Positions 28,410-35,919 of a DNA stretch of 64,000 bases are shown piece after piece. Source of the stretch: Arthrobacter sp. StoSoilB20 (GTDB lineage: Bacteria; Actinomycetota; Actinomycetes; Actinomycetales; Micrococcaceae); NCBI RefSeq assembly GCF_019977295.1, contig NZ_AP024651.1, positions 806,001 to 870,000 on the forward strand, read 5' to 3'. Position 1 is the first letter of the stretch. Each line of letters begins with the position of its first letter. Below the pieces are notes generated by a model, which was given only the letters and a program-made list of their open reading frames with translations, did no database searches and was not told where the DNA came from. The position numbers and the translations under genes are program-made.

Positions 28410-28510
28410 CGCGACCTCCTCGTCGATTCTGCAAATCGGTTCAAGATAGAATCCAGCTCAGGTAGTTACCAAGGATTTCGAAGCATCACAAAATAATTGG
28501 AGAAGTGTTT

Positions 28511-29005
28511 GTGACGGATTCACCTATGGCCCGGACTCAGGGGTCTCTTCCGAACCGGGTTCGGCTCGACGAGACAGACCGGCTGATCCTCAAAGAACTC
28601 ATGGCGGACGCCAGGATCCCCAATAATGTCCTTGCCTCGAAGGCAGGGATCGCCCCTTCAACGTGCCTCGGGCGGGTGCGGGCTTTGCGTGACGCCGGGA
28701 TCATCCGCGGATTCCATGCTTCCGTGGACCTCGAGGCCCTGGGGCTCCTGGTGTACGCGTTGATTTCGGTACGGGTGAATTCCCAAGCGCGCAACAAAAT
28801 GCTGGCCATTGGTCAGCGTTTGCGGGCATTGCCCAACGTCCAGAGCGTTTTCCTGTTGGCCGGAGACCAGGATTTCCTCATGCACGTAGCCTGCGGGACT
28901 CCCAAGGAACTCCGGGATTTCATCGCAGTGCATCTGGCCTCGGATCCGGCCATCGCAAACACTCAAACGAACCTGGTATTCGACCACCTGACGCCGGGGC
29001 AGTGA
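28511..29005 (+). CDS. Lrp/AsnC family transcriptional regulator
   Basis: The protein has 164 residues. The N-terminal winged HTH reads LDETDRLILKELMADARIPNNVLASKAGIAPSTCLGRVRALRDAGIIRGF. The C-terminal RAM domain (about 80-160) carries VQSVFLLAGDQDFLMHVACG for effector binding. GGAGAAG at 28499-28505 sits 5 bases before GTG 28511, so I use that start; ATG 28526 is an alternative. It is divergent from the amino acid permease with about 100 bases between, and probably regulates it. Confidence 0.88.
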   Translation: MTDSPMARTQGSLPNRVRLDETDRLILKELMADARIPNNVLASKAGIAPSTCLGRVRALRDAGIIRGFHASVDLEALGLLVYALISVRVNSQARNKMLAIGQRLRALPNVQSVFLLAGDQDFLMHVACGTPKELRDFIAVHLASDPAIANTQTNLVFDHLTPGQ

Positions 29006-29066
29006 CGCGGGCGGCCGTGACGCGGGAGGCAGTAACGCGGTCGCGCTGACGGCGGCGGCCGGTTCC

Positions 29067-29999
29067 TTAGCCGTGGGCTTCGCTGAGCTCCAACCGGCTG
29101 CGGTACTCCACGGGTTGCCTGGTGATTGGATCGACGAACCGGATGCCACGGGCCAGAAGCTGGAGCGGCTTGGTGTAATCGTCCGGAGCCTTGTCCAGCA
29201 GTTCAGGGTAGAAAGCATCGTTGATGATGCCCAGGCCCAACGATGCCATGTGGACCCGGAGCTGATGCGTTTTTCCGGTGTGTGGCTCCAGCCGGTACAG
29301 CGCGCGCTGGTGAGTGCCGGCGTCGAACGTTTTTGTCTGTTCGATGCGCGTTTCTGCGTTCGGTTCGCCGTCAATGACTTCGGCAAGCAGGTAGCTGCGC
29401 GACTTGGTCATGCGGTTGCGGACCACGGCGGGGAATTCGACGGCGGGATACCCTGCGGCGGGCGTCGCGGCGGACACGCACTCGTATTCCTTCTGGACCT
29501 GGCGCTTCTCGAAGAGGACCTGGTACTTTCCCCGGGTTTCGGGGTTGGTGGAGAGGAGCAGGAGTCCGGCGGTCATGCGGTCCAGGCGGTGCATGGGGAT
29601 GAGGTCCGGGAGATCCAGCAGGTTCCGGAGGCGGACCAGGGCGGATTCCTGGATGTAGGTACCCCCGGGAGTGGTGGGCAGGAAATGCGGCTTGTCCACC
29701 ACGAGGATGTGCTCGTCCTGGTGCAGGATGTTGATTTCAACCGGCAGCCGCGTCTCCGGCGGGAGGGTGCGGTAGTACCAAATGAAGGTGTGGTCCTCCA
29801 GCTTGGTGCTCCGGTCCAGCGGCACGCCGCCTTCGCCAACGATCTCGCCGGCGTCGAAACGGTCCTCGATGCCTTGGGGATCTATGTGTCCCCAGCGGTG
29901 CATCATGTAGTCCATGGCGGTGATCCACGGGCCCTCGTCCGGAAGGCGGAGGCGGGTGGCGTTCACGCCGTCGCGCACGGGGAGGGGGGATTGCATCAC
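29067..29999 (-). CDS. RluA-type pseudouridine synthase
   Basis: The protein has 310 residues. An S4-like N-terminal part (ITAMDYMMHRWGHIDPQGIEDRFDAGEIVGEGG) is followed by the catalytic domain: ILVVDKPHFLPTTPGG, PMHRLDRMTAGLLLLS with the catalytic Asp, and RLEPHTGKTHQLRVHMASLGLGIINDAFY. It isomerises uridine in rRNA or tRNA; the target site is not known. The ATG at 29999 is followed by a second Met; either may be used. It is a single gene with no partner. Confidence 0.9.
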   Translation of the reverse strand: MMQSPLPVRDGVNATRLRLPDEGPWITAMDYMMHRWGHIDPQGIEDRFDAGEIVGEGGVPLDRSTKLEDHTFIWYYRTLPPETRLPVEINILHQDEHILVVDKPHFLPTTPGGTYIQESALVRLRNLLDLPDLIPMHRLDRMTAGLLLLSTNPETRGKYQVLFEKRQVQKEYECVSAATPAAGYPAVEFPAVVRNRMTKSRSYLLAEVIDGEPNAETRIEQTKTFDAGTHQRALYRLEPHTGKTHQLRVHMASLGLGIINDAFYPELLDKAPDDYTKPLQLLARGIRFVDPITRQPVEYRSRLELSEAHG

Positions 30000-30110
30000 C
30001 GGACAATTCTACTGTGGCCGCGTTGCGTGGCCCGCTTTGCGTGCTTTGGCTGCGCTAAAGCGTGGAGAGCGGGCCTCACAACGCTAAGACCACCGACGAG
30101 AAAATAGTTC

Positions 30111-30146
30111 TTGACAAGAAAAGTTGTCGGTGAGCATACTTGAAGC
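30111..30146 (+). promoter_or_regulatory. Promoter with dyad operator; probably leaderless
   Basis: TTGACA (30111-30116) and CATACT (30135-30140) are separated by 18 bases. The -10 ends 6 bases before the ATG at 30147, so the transcript probably begins at or next to the start codon, and no ribosome site is present. GACAAGAAAAGTTGTC (30113-30128), an inverted repeat with 5-base arms, overlaps the -35 and is the likely operator for the ArsR-like product. Confidence 0.7.
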
Positions 30147-30797
30147 ATGTTGGACATTGAAGTGATCGAGGACCCGGCCGCGGCGGAAGCGTCGCTGGAC
30201 CCGATCCGTACCCGCATCCTCCACGAGCTCGCCGAGCCCGCGTCCGCCACGCAACTGGCCCTCAAAGTCGGCCTGCCGCGGCAAAAGGTGAACTACCACC
30301 TGAAGTCGCTCGAGCGGCACGGCCTGGTTGAGCTGGTGGAGGAGCGCCGCAAGGGCAACGTCACCGAGCGCGTGGTGCGTGCGACGGCGGCCTCGTACCT
30401 GATTTCGCCCATCGCCCTGGCATCCGTGGCGCCGGACCCCCGACGCTTTGCCGACCGCTTTTCCGCCTTCTGGCTGCTCTCCCTGGCCTCGCGAACCGTC
30501 CAGGAAATGGGCAAGCTTATTTCCGGCGCAGCCCTGGCCAAGAAGAAGCTGGCCAGCTTCGCCATCGACGGCGAGATTACCTTCCGCTCTGCCGCGGAGC
30601 GCGCCGCCTTTGCCGAAGAGCTGGGGGTGGCGGTGACCCGGCTGGTGGACAAGTACCACGACGGCGGCGCTGCCGCAGAGGCGGGCGGGGCGCGCAAGCA
30701 CCGGCTCGTCGTCGTGCTTCATCCCGCACTCAAAGCAACACTGCAGCAAGAGACCTCAACCGATCACACAGCAGATAAGGACCACAGCAATGACTGA
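30147..30797 (+). CDS. ArsR-like helix-turn-helix regulator
   Basis: The protein has 216 residues. A winged HTH occupies about 15-85: LDPIRTRILHELAEPASATQLALKVGLPRQKVNYHLKSLERHGLVELVEERRKGNVTERV. The C-terminal helical part (about 100-190) is typical of ArsR-like regulators paired with SRPBCC proteins. Its stop overlaps the start of the SRPBCC gene by 8 bases, so the two are co-expressed. It probably binds the dyad in its own promoter. No Cys metal site is visible, so a metal sensor is unlikely; the effector is unknown. Confidence 0.85.
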   Translation: MLDIEVIEDPAAAEASLDPIRTRILHELAEPASATQLALKVGLPRQKVNYHLKSLERHGLVELVEERRKGNVTERVVRATAASYLISPIALASVAPDPRRFADRFSAFWLLSLASRTVQEMGKLISGAALAKKKLASFAIDGEITFRSAAERAAFAEELGVAVTRLVDKYHDGGAAAEAGGARKHRLVVVLHPALKATLQQETSTDHTADKDHSND

Positions 30798-31482
30798 CAA
30801 CCGGAAATTCGAAATCGTGGCGGACACCGAACTGCCCGGCACCCCTGAGCGGGTGTGGAATGCCGTCACCGCAGACACGGCATCGTGGATGTTCCCCACC
30901 GATCAGTGGCCGGCTGTGAAGACCACCGAGGAGTTCCCCACGCATTTGGTGTCCCGGATGGACGGCCCGGATGGCTGGTTCAACCAGTTGGAGCATGTTC
31001 TGGAGCCGCTCGAAGGCGGCCGCGCCAAGCTCCACTACGTCCATAGCGGCATCTTCGCTGACAACTGGGACGAGCAGTACGACGGCGCCAGCAAGCACAC
31101 GGCGTTCTACCTCCACACGCTGGGCCAATACCTTCAGTACTTCGACGGCAAGCCGGTGGTCTTCACAGATATCCAGGCCCCCGCCGCCTCCCAGACTTCC
31201 GACGGTTTCGTGCAGTTGAAGCGGGCCTTGGGCGTGGATGGCACTGCAGCAGGGACTGCCGTGGACGTGGACGTCGACGGCGTGGGACGGCTCAGCGGCG
31301 AGGTCGACTTCTCCAACGAGAACTTCCTGGGCTTGCGGACGGGCGATGCCCTCTATCGCTTCTTTGGCCGTAATGCCTTCGGTGCTCCGGTGGGCATGAC
31401 GGTGCACGACTTCAGTGGTTCCGGAGATTCCGAACTCACGGCCAAGGCCTGGGGTGCGTTTTTTGAAAAGGTGTACGCATAA
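30790..31482 (+). CDS. SRPBCC-domain protein (AHSA1-like)
   Basis: The 230-residue protein begins IVADTELPGTPERVWNAVTADTASWMFPTDQWPA, the usual SRPBCC opening with ligand-pocket aromatic residues. It continues LEPLEGGRAKLHYVHSGIF and a final TVHDFSGSGDSELTAKAWGAFFEKV helix that closes the pocket. It overlaps the upstream ArsR-like regulator, a pairing seen widely in Actinobacteria; the regulator may respond to the same ligand. The ligand is unknown. Confidence 0.82.
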   Translation: MTDNRKFEIVADTELPGTPERVWNAVTADTASWMFPTDQWPAVKTTEEFPTHLVSRMDGPDGWFNQLEHVLEPLEGGRAKLHYVHSGIFADNWDEQYDGASKHTAFYLHTLGQYLQYFDGKPVVFTDIQAPAASQTSDGFVQLKRALGVDGTAAGTAVDVDVDGVGRLSGEVDFSNENFLGLRTGDALYRFFGRNAFGAPVGMTVHDFSGSGDSELTAKAWGAFFEKVYA

Positions 31483-31504
31483 GTCGGGCGGTTTTCCTGC
31501 GTGA

Positions 31505-32080
31505 CTAGGCGGCCCAGGCCCGTGCTACGGATCCCAGGGCCGCCTCGTAGATGCCGGCCCAGTCCGTGGCGGGGTCATTCATTTGCGCCAGTTCAAGGCT
31601 GACCAGCCCGTGGACCTGCCCCCAGATGGCCATGGCCACCACGTTGGGACCCTCCTTGCCCAGGGTGCCCGTTGACTGGGCGGCCATGACCGCATCCACC
31701 AGGGGGAGCATCGAATCCGAGGCGACCTCCGGCGTCGGGCTGCAATCCACGTAGGCGGCCAGGGCGCCGCCGAACATGAGCCGGTACAGGGCCGGATGTT
31801 CCAACGCCCACACCCGGTATGCCCGCCCGAGTCCCAGGAGTCCGTCTTTGGCGGCTTCCTTTTGGGACTCGCCGAAGGAGCGAAAACCGTCGTCGACGGC
31901 GGCCGTCAGCAGTTGCGCCTTCCCGCCGAAGAGCGAGTAGATCGCGGTAGTGGAGGTCTGCGCCGCGGCAGCGACGTCCCGAAGGGTGACGCGGGCAGGT
32001 CCTTCCCGGTCCACGAGTTCGGCGGTGACATCCAAAAGCCGTTGCTGAACCTGTTGATCATGAACGATGGGTCTTGCCAT
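31505..32080 (-). CDS. TetR-family transcriptional regulator
   Basis: The protein has 191 residues from MARPIVHDQQVQQRLLDVTAELVDREG. The HTH is ARVTLRDVAAAAQTSTTAIYSLFGGKAQLL (about 30-60). The C-terminal part (YRLMFGGALAAYVDCSPTPEV, AIWGQVHGLVSLELAQM) fits the TetR_C_33-like group. TTGGAGAC lies before the ATG at 32080; the longer frame to 32149 runs through the operator region and is rejected. The divergent DUF4188 gene at 32148 shares the promoter region and is the likely target. Confidence 0.9.
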   Translation of the reverse strand: MARPIVHDQQVQQRLLDVTAELVDREGPARVTLRDVAAAAQTSTTAIYSLFGGKAQLLTAAVDDGFRSFGESQKEAAKDGLLGLGRAYRVWALEHPALYRLMFGGALAAYVDCSPTPEVASDSMLPLVDAVMAAQSTGTLGKEGPNVVAMAIWGQVHGLVSLELAQMNDPATDWAGIYEAALGSVARAWAA

Positions 32081-32090
32081 GTCTCCAAGT

Positions 32091-32126
32091 GTTTCATAAC
32101 ATCGTTTCATAACAATGTTATGAAAC
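32091..32126. promoter_or_regulatory. TetR operator in the divergent promoter
   Basis: GTTTCATAAC occurs at 32091-32100 and again at 32104-32113. The second copy faces GTTATGAAAC at 32117-32126 across three bases, giving a 23-bp palindrome. The sites lie between the TetR start and the DUF4188 start, so one protein could control both directions. Confidence 0.75.
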
Positions 32127-32147
32127 CAGCACCCTGGAAGGATGCAC

Positions 32148-32651
32148 ATGGCACAGGAGATTTTCCCCGGGCGCTACACCGCGGACATCGGGCGGGACGC
32201 CGTGACCGTCTTCCTCATCGGAATGCGTGCCAACAGGTGGTGGAAGATAGGCCGTCTGGCACAAGTGGCCTCCGCGATGCCCGTGATGATGCGCCACTTG
32301 GCGTCGAACCCAGAGGCTGGACTGCTGGGAAGCGAACAGTGGTTTGGGCGGACCACCATTTTGCTCAGCTATTGGGAAAGCCCGGAGCATCTCCGCGCCT
32401 TCGCCGCCGACAAGGACTCGCCGCATCTGGGCCCTTGGCGGAAATTCATGAAGGAGATCGCGGGCGGCGGGGACATCGGCGTATGGCACGAGACGTACCA
32501 GGTTCCGGCGTCGGGCATTGAAGTGGTTTACAACGGGATGCCGGAGTTTGGCCTGGCCAAGGCAACCTCGCATATTCCCGTGGGCCCCGGCAGCAACACC
32601 GCGAAGCAACGCATGGGCGCGCGGGCGCGATCCACAAACCAAACCAAGTAG
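32148..32651 (+). CDS. DUF4188 family protein (monooxygenase-like)
   Basis: The protein has 167 residues from MAQEIFPGRYTADIGRDAVTVFLIGMRANRWWKIGR. It continues MPVMMRHLASNPEAGLLGSEQWFGRTTILLSYWESPEHLRAFA and WHETYQV, the pattern of DUF4188, a dimeric ferredoxin-like fold near antibiotic-biosynthesis monooxygenases. GGAAGG sits 6 bases before ATG 32148, which decides the start over ATG 32142. Regulation by the divergent TetR is likely. Biochemical function is unknown. Confidence 0.85.
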   Translation: MAQEIFPGRYTADIGRDAVTVFLIGMRANRWWKIGRLAQVASAMPVMMRHLASNPEAGLLGSEQWFGRTTILLSYWESPEHLRAFAADKDSPHLGPWRKFMKEIAGGGDIGVWHETYQVPASGIEVVYNGMPEFGLAKATSHIPVGPGSNTAKQRMGARARSTNQTK

Positions 32652-32732
32652 CAGCACATGCTGTTTTGCACCCTCAAAACGGCATCAACTGCGACTCGGT
32701 TGGGTCACTTCGGAGGTGGTGCGGGCCACCCC

Positions 32733-34196
32733 TTAGGCGACCGCGACGGCGGCAGGCCGCTCGGCCCTGAGAGTCCGCCGCAGGTGCGGAGCGGCGTCGA
32801 GCTTGTCCTGGGCGGCGCGGAGCGCACCGACGGCAAACTCCAACTGCGCAGGCGGCAAGGTGAAGGGCACGCGCATGTACTGCTCGAACGCCCCGCCCAC
32901 TCCGAAGCGGGGGCCCGCTGCCAGGCGGAGACCGAAGTCCGGCGCCAGGACGGTCAATGCAGTGCTGCAAGGCGAAGGAAGCCGGCACCAGAGAGTCAGG
33001 CCGCCACGTGGCCGCTCTACGTCCCATGACGGCAAGTGTTCGGCGAGCAACCCCATCAATGCGTCCCTGTTATGCCGGAGTTCTTCCAGCCGGGCATCCA
33101 AGGGCTCGGTGTAGGCCCGCACCAAGCGTGCCGCTGCCAATTGCTCCACCACGGGTCCGCCCAAGTCCATGACTGTCCTCGTCGCAACAAAACGGGTAAT
33201 CATGGCTTCGTCAGCCCGGATCCACCCGGTCCTAAGACCTGCCCAATGGGACTTGCTCAGCGACCCAATGGACACCACTGACGAACTGAACGATGACATC
33301 GGAGCGGTGCGGGCGCCGTCGAGGTTCAACCCGCGCAGCGTCTCGTCCACCACCAGCACCGTCCCGGACGCGCTTGCGGCGCGGGCAAGGCGCCTCCGCT
33401 GCAAATCCGACATAATGCGTCCTGTCGGGTTGTGGAAGTCCGGCACGAGGTAAGCCATGGCGGGTCGCTGCTGGTTCATGGTGGCGACCATCGCATCGAT
33501 ATCCCAGGCCGGCGAGGTACTTGACTCCAATGCCGGTAGCGCGACCGGAAGAGGCTTGCAGCCGGCAGCGCGGATGGCGTCCAAGGCATTGGGATAGGTG
33601 GGGTGTTCCACCATGACCCGGTCCTGCTTTCCGGCAAGCGTGCGCAGCACGATGTTCAGGGCGTGCTGGGCGCCCGAGGTGACCAGGATCTGACCCGCCG
33701 TGGTGGGTACGCCCTCGGCCGTGTACCTTTCCGCAATGGCTTCACGCAGGGCGGGTACTCCGACGGCGTCGTACCCGAAACCCGGCAAGAGCGCAGGGAG
33801 TTCGGTCAGTGCTTCCGCGAATGCCCTGTGCACAACTTCACCCGCGGCGGGCAGCGATGCATAGGCGAGGTCCAGCAGCCCGTCCGGAACCGCAAGCCCC
33901 GGCGCGCTGACCGGCGTTGAGCGATGCGGGATGCATGTCCGTCCGCGGCTGCCTTGCCCGGCGGTGAGGAACCCCTGCTCGCGCAGGCTCGCATAGGCTG
34001 CCGTGACCGTGGTGCGGCTGACGCCAAGTGTCTGGGCCAGCGCGCGTTCGCTGGGCAGCGCGACGTCCAGCGGGATGCGCCCATCCATTACCAACAAACG
34101 CACGACGTCGGCCAACTCGCGGTAGGCGGGCAGGACGCCGGAATTCCAAGCGCCCAGGAGGCGGAGGAGGGCAGTGGGGTTCAGTGAGCCGGACAT
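32733..34196 (-). CDS. MocR/PdxR-type regulator (GntR HTH plus aminotransferase domain)
   Basis: The protein has 487 residues. A GntR winged HTH (about 25-90: LVMDGRIPLDVALPSERALAQTLGVSRTTVTAAYASLREQGFL) is followed by a class I aminotransferase fold. This includes LVTSGAQHALNIVLRTL, YLVPDFHNPTGRIM and the pyridoxal-phosphate lysine in SIGSLSKSHWAGLRTGWIR. Such proteins act as regulators using PLP as effector. A YczE-type membrane gene is divergent; the same pair (YczR-YczE) is known elsewhere. On the minus strand TTGTAA and AATACT are spaced by 16 bases, and the -10 ends 6 bases before its ATG, so this transcript may also be leaderless. Confidence 0.9.
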   Translation of the reverse strand: MSGSLNPTALLRLLGAWNSGVLPAYRELADVVRLLVMDGRIPLDVALPSERALAQTLGVSRTTVTAAYASLREQGFLTAGQGSRGRTCIPHRSTPVSAPGLAVPDGLLDLAYASLPAAGEVVHRAFAEALTELPALLPGFGYDAVGVPALREAIAERYTAEGVPTTAGQILVTSGAQHALNIVLRTLAGKQDRVMVEHPTYPNALDAIRAAGCKPLPVALPALESSTSPAWDIDAMVATMNQQRPAMAYLVPDFHNPTGRIMSDLQRRRLARAASASGTVLVVDETLRGLNLDGARTAPMSSFSSSVVSIGSLSKSHWAGLRTGWIRADEAMITRFVATRTVMDLGGPVVEQLAAARLVRAYTEPLDARLEELRHNRDALMGLLAEHLPSWDVERPRGGLTLWCRLPSPCSTALTVLAPDFGLRLAAGPRFGVGGAFEQYMRVPFTLPPAQLEFAVGALRAAQDKLDAAPHLRRTLRAERPAAVAVA

Positions 34197-34200
34197 AAGA

Positions 34201-34238
34201 CCAGTATTCCAAACTGGCTATGGATTACAAGGCCAGTT
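34201..34238. promoter_or_regulatory. Half-sites for the MocR regulator in the divergent promoter
   Basis: CCAGT (34201-34205), ACTGG (34213-34217) and CCAGTT (34233-34238) form alternating inverted half-sites between the two divergent starts. They overlap the minus-strand promoter elements (-10 at 34203-34208, -35 at 34225-34230). Multiple spaced half-sites are usual for MocR-type regulators. Confidence 0.55.
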
Positions 34239-34257
34239 CTCTTGGAAGATGGACACC

Positions 34258-34917
34258 ATGATGACCCGAAGAATCACACAACTCCTGATCGGCCTGGCGA
34301 TGTATGGCATCTCCTTGGCCATTTTCATCCGGGCTGGCCTGGGCTTGGATCCTTGGGATGTGTTCCATCAAGGCCTGTCCCAGAAGACCGGTTTCAGCAT
34401 GGGAGTGGTGGTCATCGCGGTCAGCTTCCTGGTCCTGCTCCTCTGGATTCCGTTGCGGCAGATGCCGGGGATCGGAACCATCGCCAACGCGGTGCTCGTA
34501 GGACTCTTCGCCGATCTGGGACTGTGGCTCATTCCTGAGGTCACCCACCTTGGCGGCCAGATCGCCATGCTTGCGGGAGCCGTGGTCCTCAACGGCATCG
34601 CCTCTGCCTGCTACATCGGGGCCAGGCTTGGCCCCGGTGCCCGCGACGGCCTGATGACGGGCCTGGTCCGCCGTACCGGATGGTCCGTCAGGTTGGTGCG
34701 CACCGGCATCGAAGTGGTGGTCCTGGCCGTGGGGTTCCTGTTGGGAGGCTCCGTCGGCGTGGGAACCGTGGTCTATGCCGTGGCGATTGGCCCGATCGTG
34801 CAAGTACTGCTGCCCAAATTCATGGTCCCGGAACGGGCCAAGACAACTGACGGCTTGGCTTCTGGTCCGGCAACAGACTCCGTGCAAACCGTTGAGGCAG
34901 CTCCTACAGCGTCGTGA
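34258..34917 (+). CDS. yczE: YczE/YitT-type membrane protein
   Basis: The protein has 219 residues and five hydrophobic segments. It starts MMTRRITQLLIGLAMYGISLAIFIRAGLGLDPWDVFHQGLS, the conserved YczE opening with GxxxG(L)DPWD. Later are NGIASACYIGARLGPGARDGLMTGL and a last membrane segment GSVGVGTVVYAVAIGPIVQVLLP. Its biochemical role is unsettled, and its control by a divergent MocR regulator links it to pyridoxal-phosphate levels. GGAAG lies 9 bases before ATG 34258; ATG 34249 and 34261 are alternatives. The C-terminus is a Ser/Thr/Ala tail. Confidence 0.85.
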   Translation: MMTRRITQLLIGLAMYGISLAIFIRAGLGLDPWDVFHQGLSQKTGFSMGVVVIAVSFLVLLLWIPLRQMPGIGTIANAVLVGLFADLGLWLIPEVTHLGGQIAMLAGAVVLNGIASACYIGARLGPGARDGLMTGLVRRTGWSVRLVRTGIEVVVLAVGFLLGGSVGVGTVVYAVAIGPIVQVLLPKFMVPERAKTTDGLASGPATDSVQTVEAAPTAS

Positions 34918-35009
34918 AGAGGCTGCTTCGAGGCGCGCTGGCCTGCGGCGCTGGCCGGCCCGACAGGTAGCCCCGGCCAACAAACCAGCTGCGCCCGCCA
35001 ATCCAGCCG

Positions 35010-35100
35010 TGCACAACAAGCTACGGGGCCAAACGAGCTACGGCGCCCAGCAAGCTACGGGCCCAACAAGCTAGCCGTGCCCAACAAGCTACGGGGCCGG
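35010..35100. repeat. Degenerate tandem repeat of about 17-20 bp
   Basis: About five copies of CAACAAGCTACGGGGCC-like units lie head to tail between yczE and the end of nei, with small insertions between units. The core AAGCTACGG is the best conserved part. It is non-coding except for the last unit, which touches the nei stop. Confidence 0.75.
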
Positions 35101-35919
35101 CTGGCAGCGCGGGCAGAAGTAGATGTCCCGTTCCTCTGTCCCATCCGGCGCAGCAAGGAGAGCGCGGCGGACAGTGGTGCCGCATCGCCGGCACGGCTGG
35201 CGTTCCCGGCCGTAAACCCAGTATCCGGGCCGCATGGCCCGCGGGCCGAGGGTGGTGCGCCGACCGGGACCGAGGTTTTCACCCAGGAGTCGTTTGGCGT
35301 CGTTGATTGTTTTGGCCAGGTCCGGAACGTCACGAACCGGGAGTGTGGGGTGAATGCCGGAGAGGAAGCAGGCTTCGCAACGGTAGATGTTGCCGATGCC
35401 AGCGAGCTTCCGCTGGTCCAGCAATGCGAAACCGACGGTGACGTCCGGCTCGGCCCGGAGCCTGCGCAGGGCTTCTTCTTCGTCCCAGTCAGGGCCCAAG
35501 AGGTCCGGCCCCAAATGTCCAACAATTTTGTCTTCCTCAGCAGTGGGCACCACTTCCAGGATGCCCAGCGAGAACCCTACCGCGTCAGCCGAAGCTGTGC
35601 GGAGCACACACCGTGCCGTATGGCCGGGCTTGGTCCATCGGCCCCCCGGAGGATAGATCATCCAGTTCCCCTCCATTTTCAGGTGGGAGTGGATTGTCAG
35701 GGCGCGCGGCTTTTTGCTGGCACCGGGTTCCTCATCCACGGGGCCGGCGAGGCGCATCAGGAGGTGCTTTCCCCGGGGTACCACCTCGGTCATGGTCCAG
35801 CCCGCAAGGTTTAAGGTGGCGAAGCGGGGCACACGGAAGTCGGAGGCTGTGATGGTTTGCCCGGCCAAGGCCTCGTTCAGCCGGGACGCAGCGCGCCAAA
35901 TGGAATCGCCCTCAGGCAC
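35089..35919 (-). CDS. nei: Endonuclease VIII-type DNA glycosylase
   Basis: The protein has 276 residues. Fpg/Nei enzymes need Pro at position 2; GTG 35919 gives MPEGDSIWRAASRLNEALAG, so the longer frame to 35952 is rejected. The H2TH region is LLDQRKLAGIGNIYRCEACF, and the zinc finger is CRRCGTTVRR...FCPRCQ. It removes oxidised pyrimidines and cleaves the DNA strand by beta-delta elimination. The start overlaps the lhr stop by 8 bases, so helicase and glycosylase are co-translated repair partners. Confidence 0.93.
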   Translation of the reverse strand: MPEGDSIWRAASRLNEALAGQTITASDFRVPRFATLNLAGWTMTEVVPRGKHLLMRLAGPVDEEPGASKKPRALTIHSHLKMEGNWMIYPPGGRWTKPGHTARCVLRTASADAVGFSLGILEVVPTAEEDKIVGHLGPDLLGPDWDEEEALRRLRAEPDVTVGFALLDQRKLAGIGNIYRCEACFLSGIHPTLPVRDVPDLAKTINDAKRLLGENLGPGRRTTLGPRAMRPGYWVYGRERQPCRRCGTTVRRALLAAPDGTEERDIYFCPRCQPAP

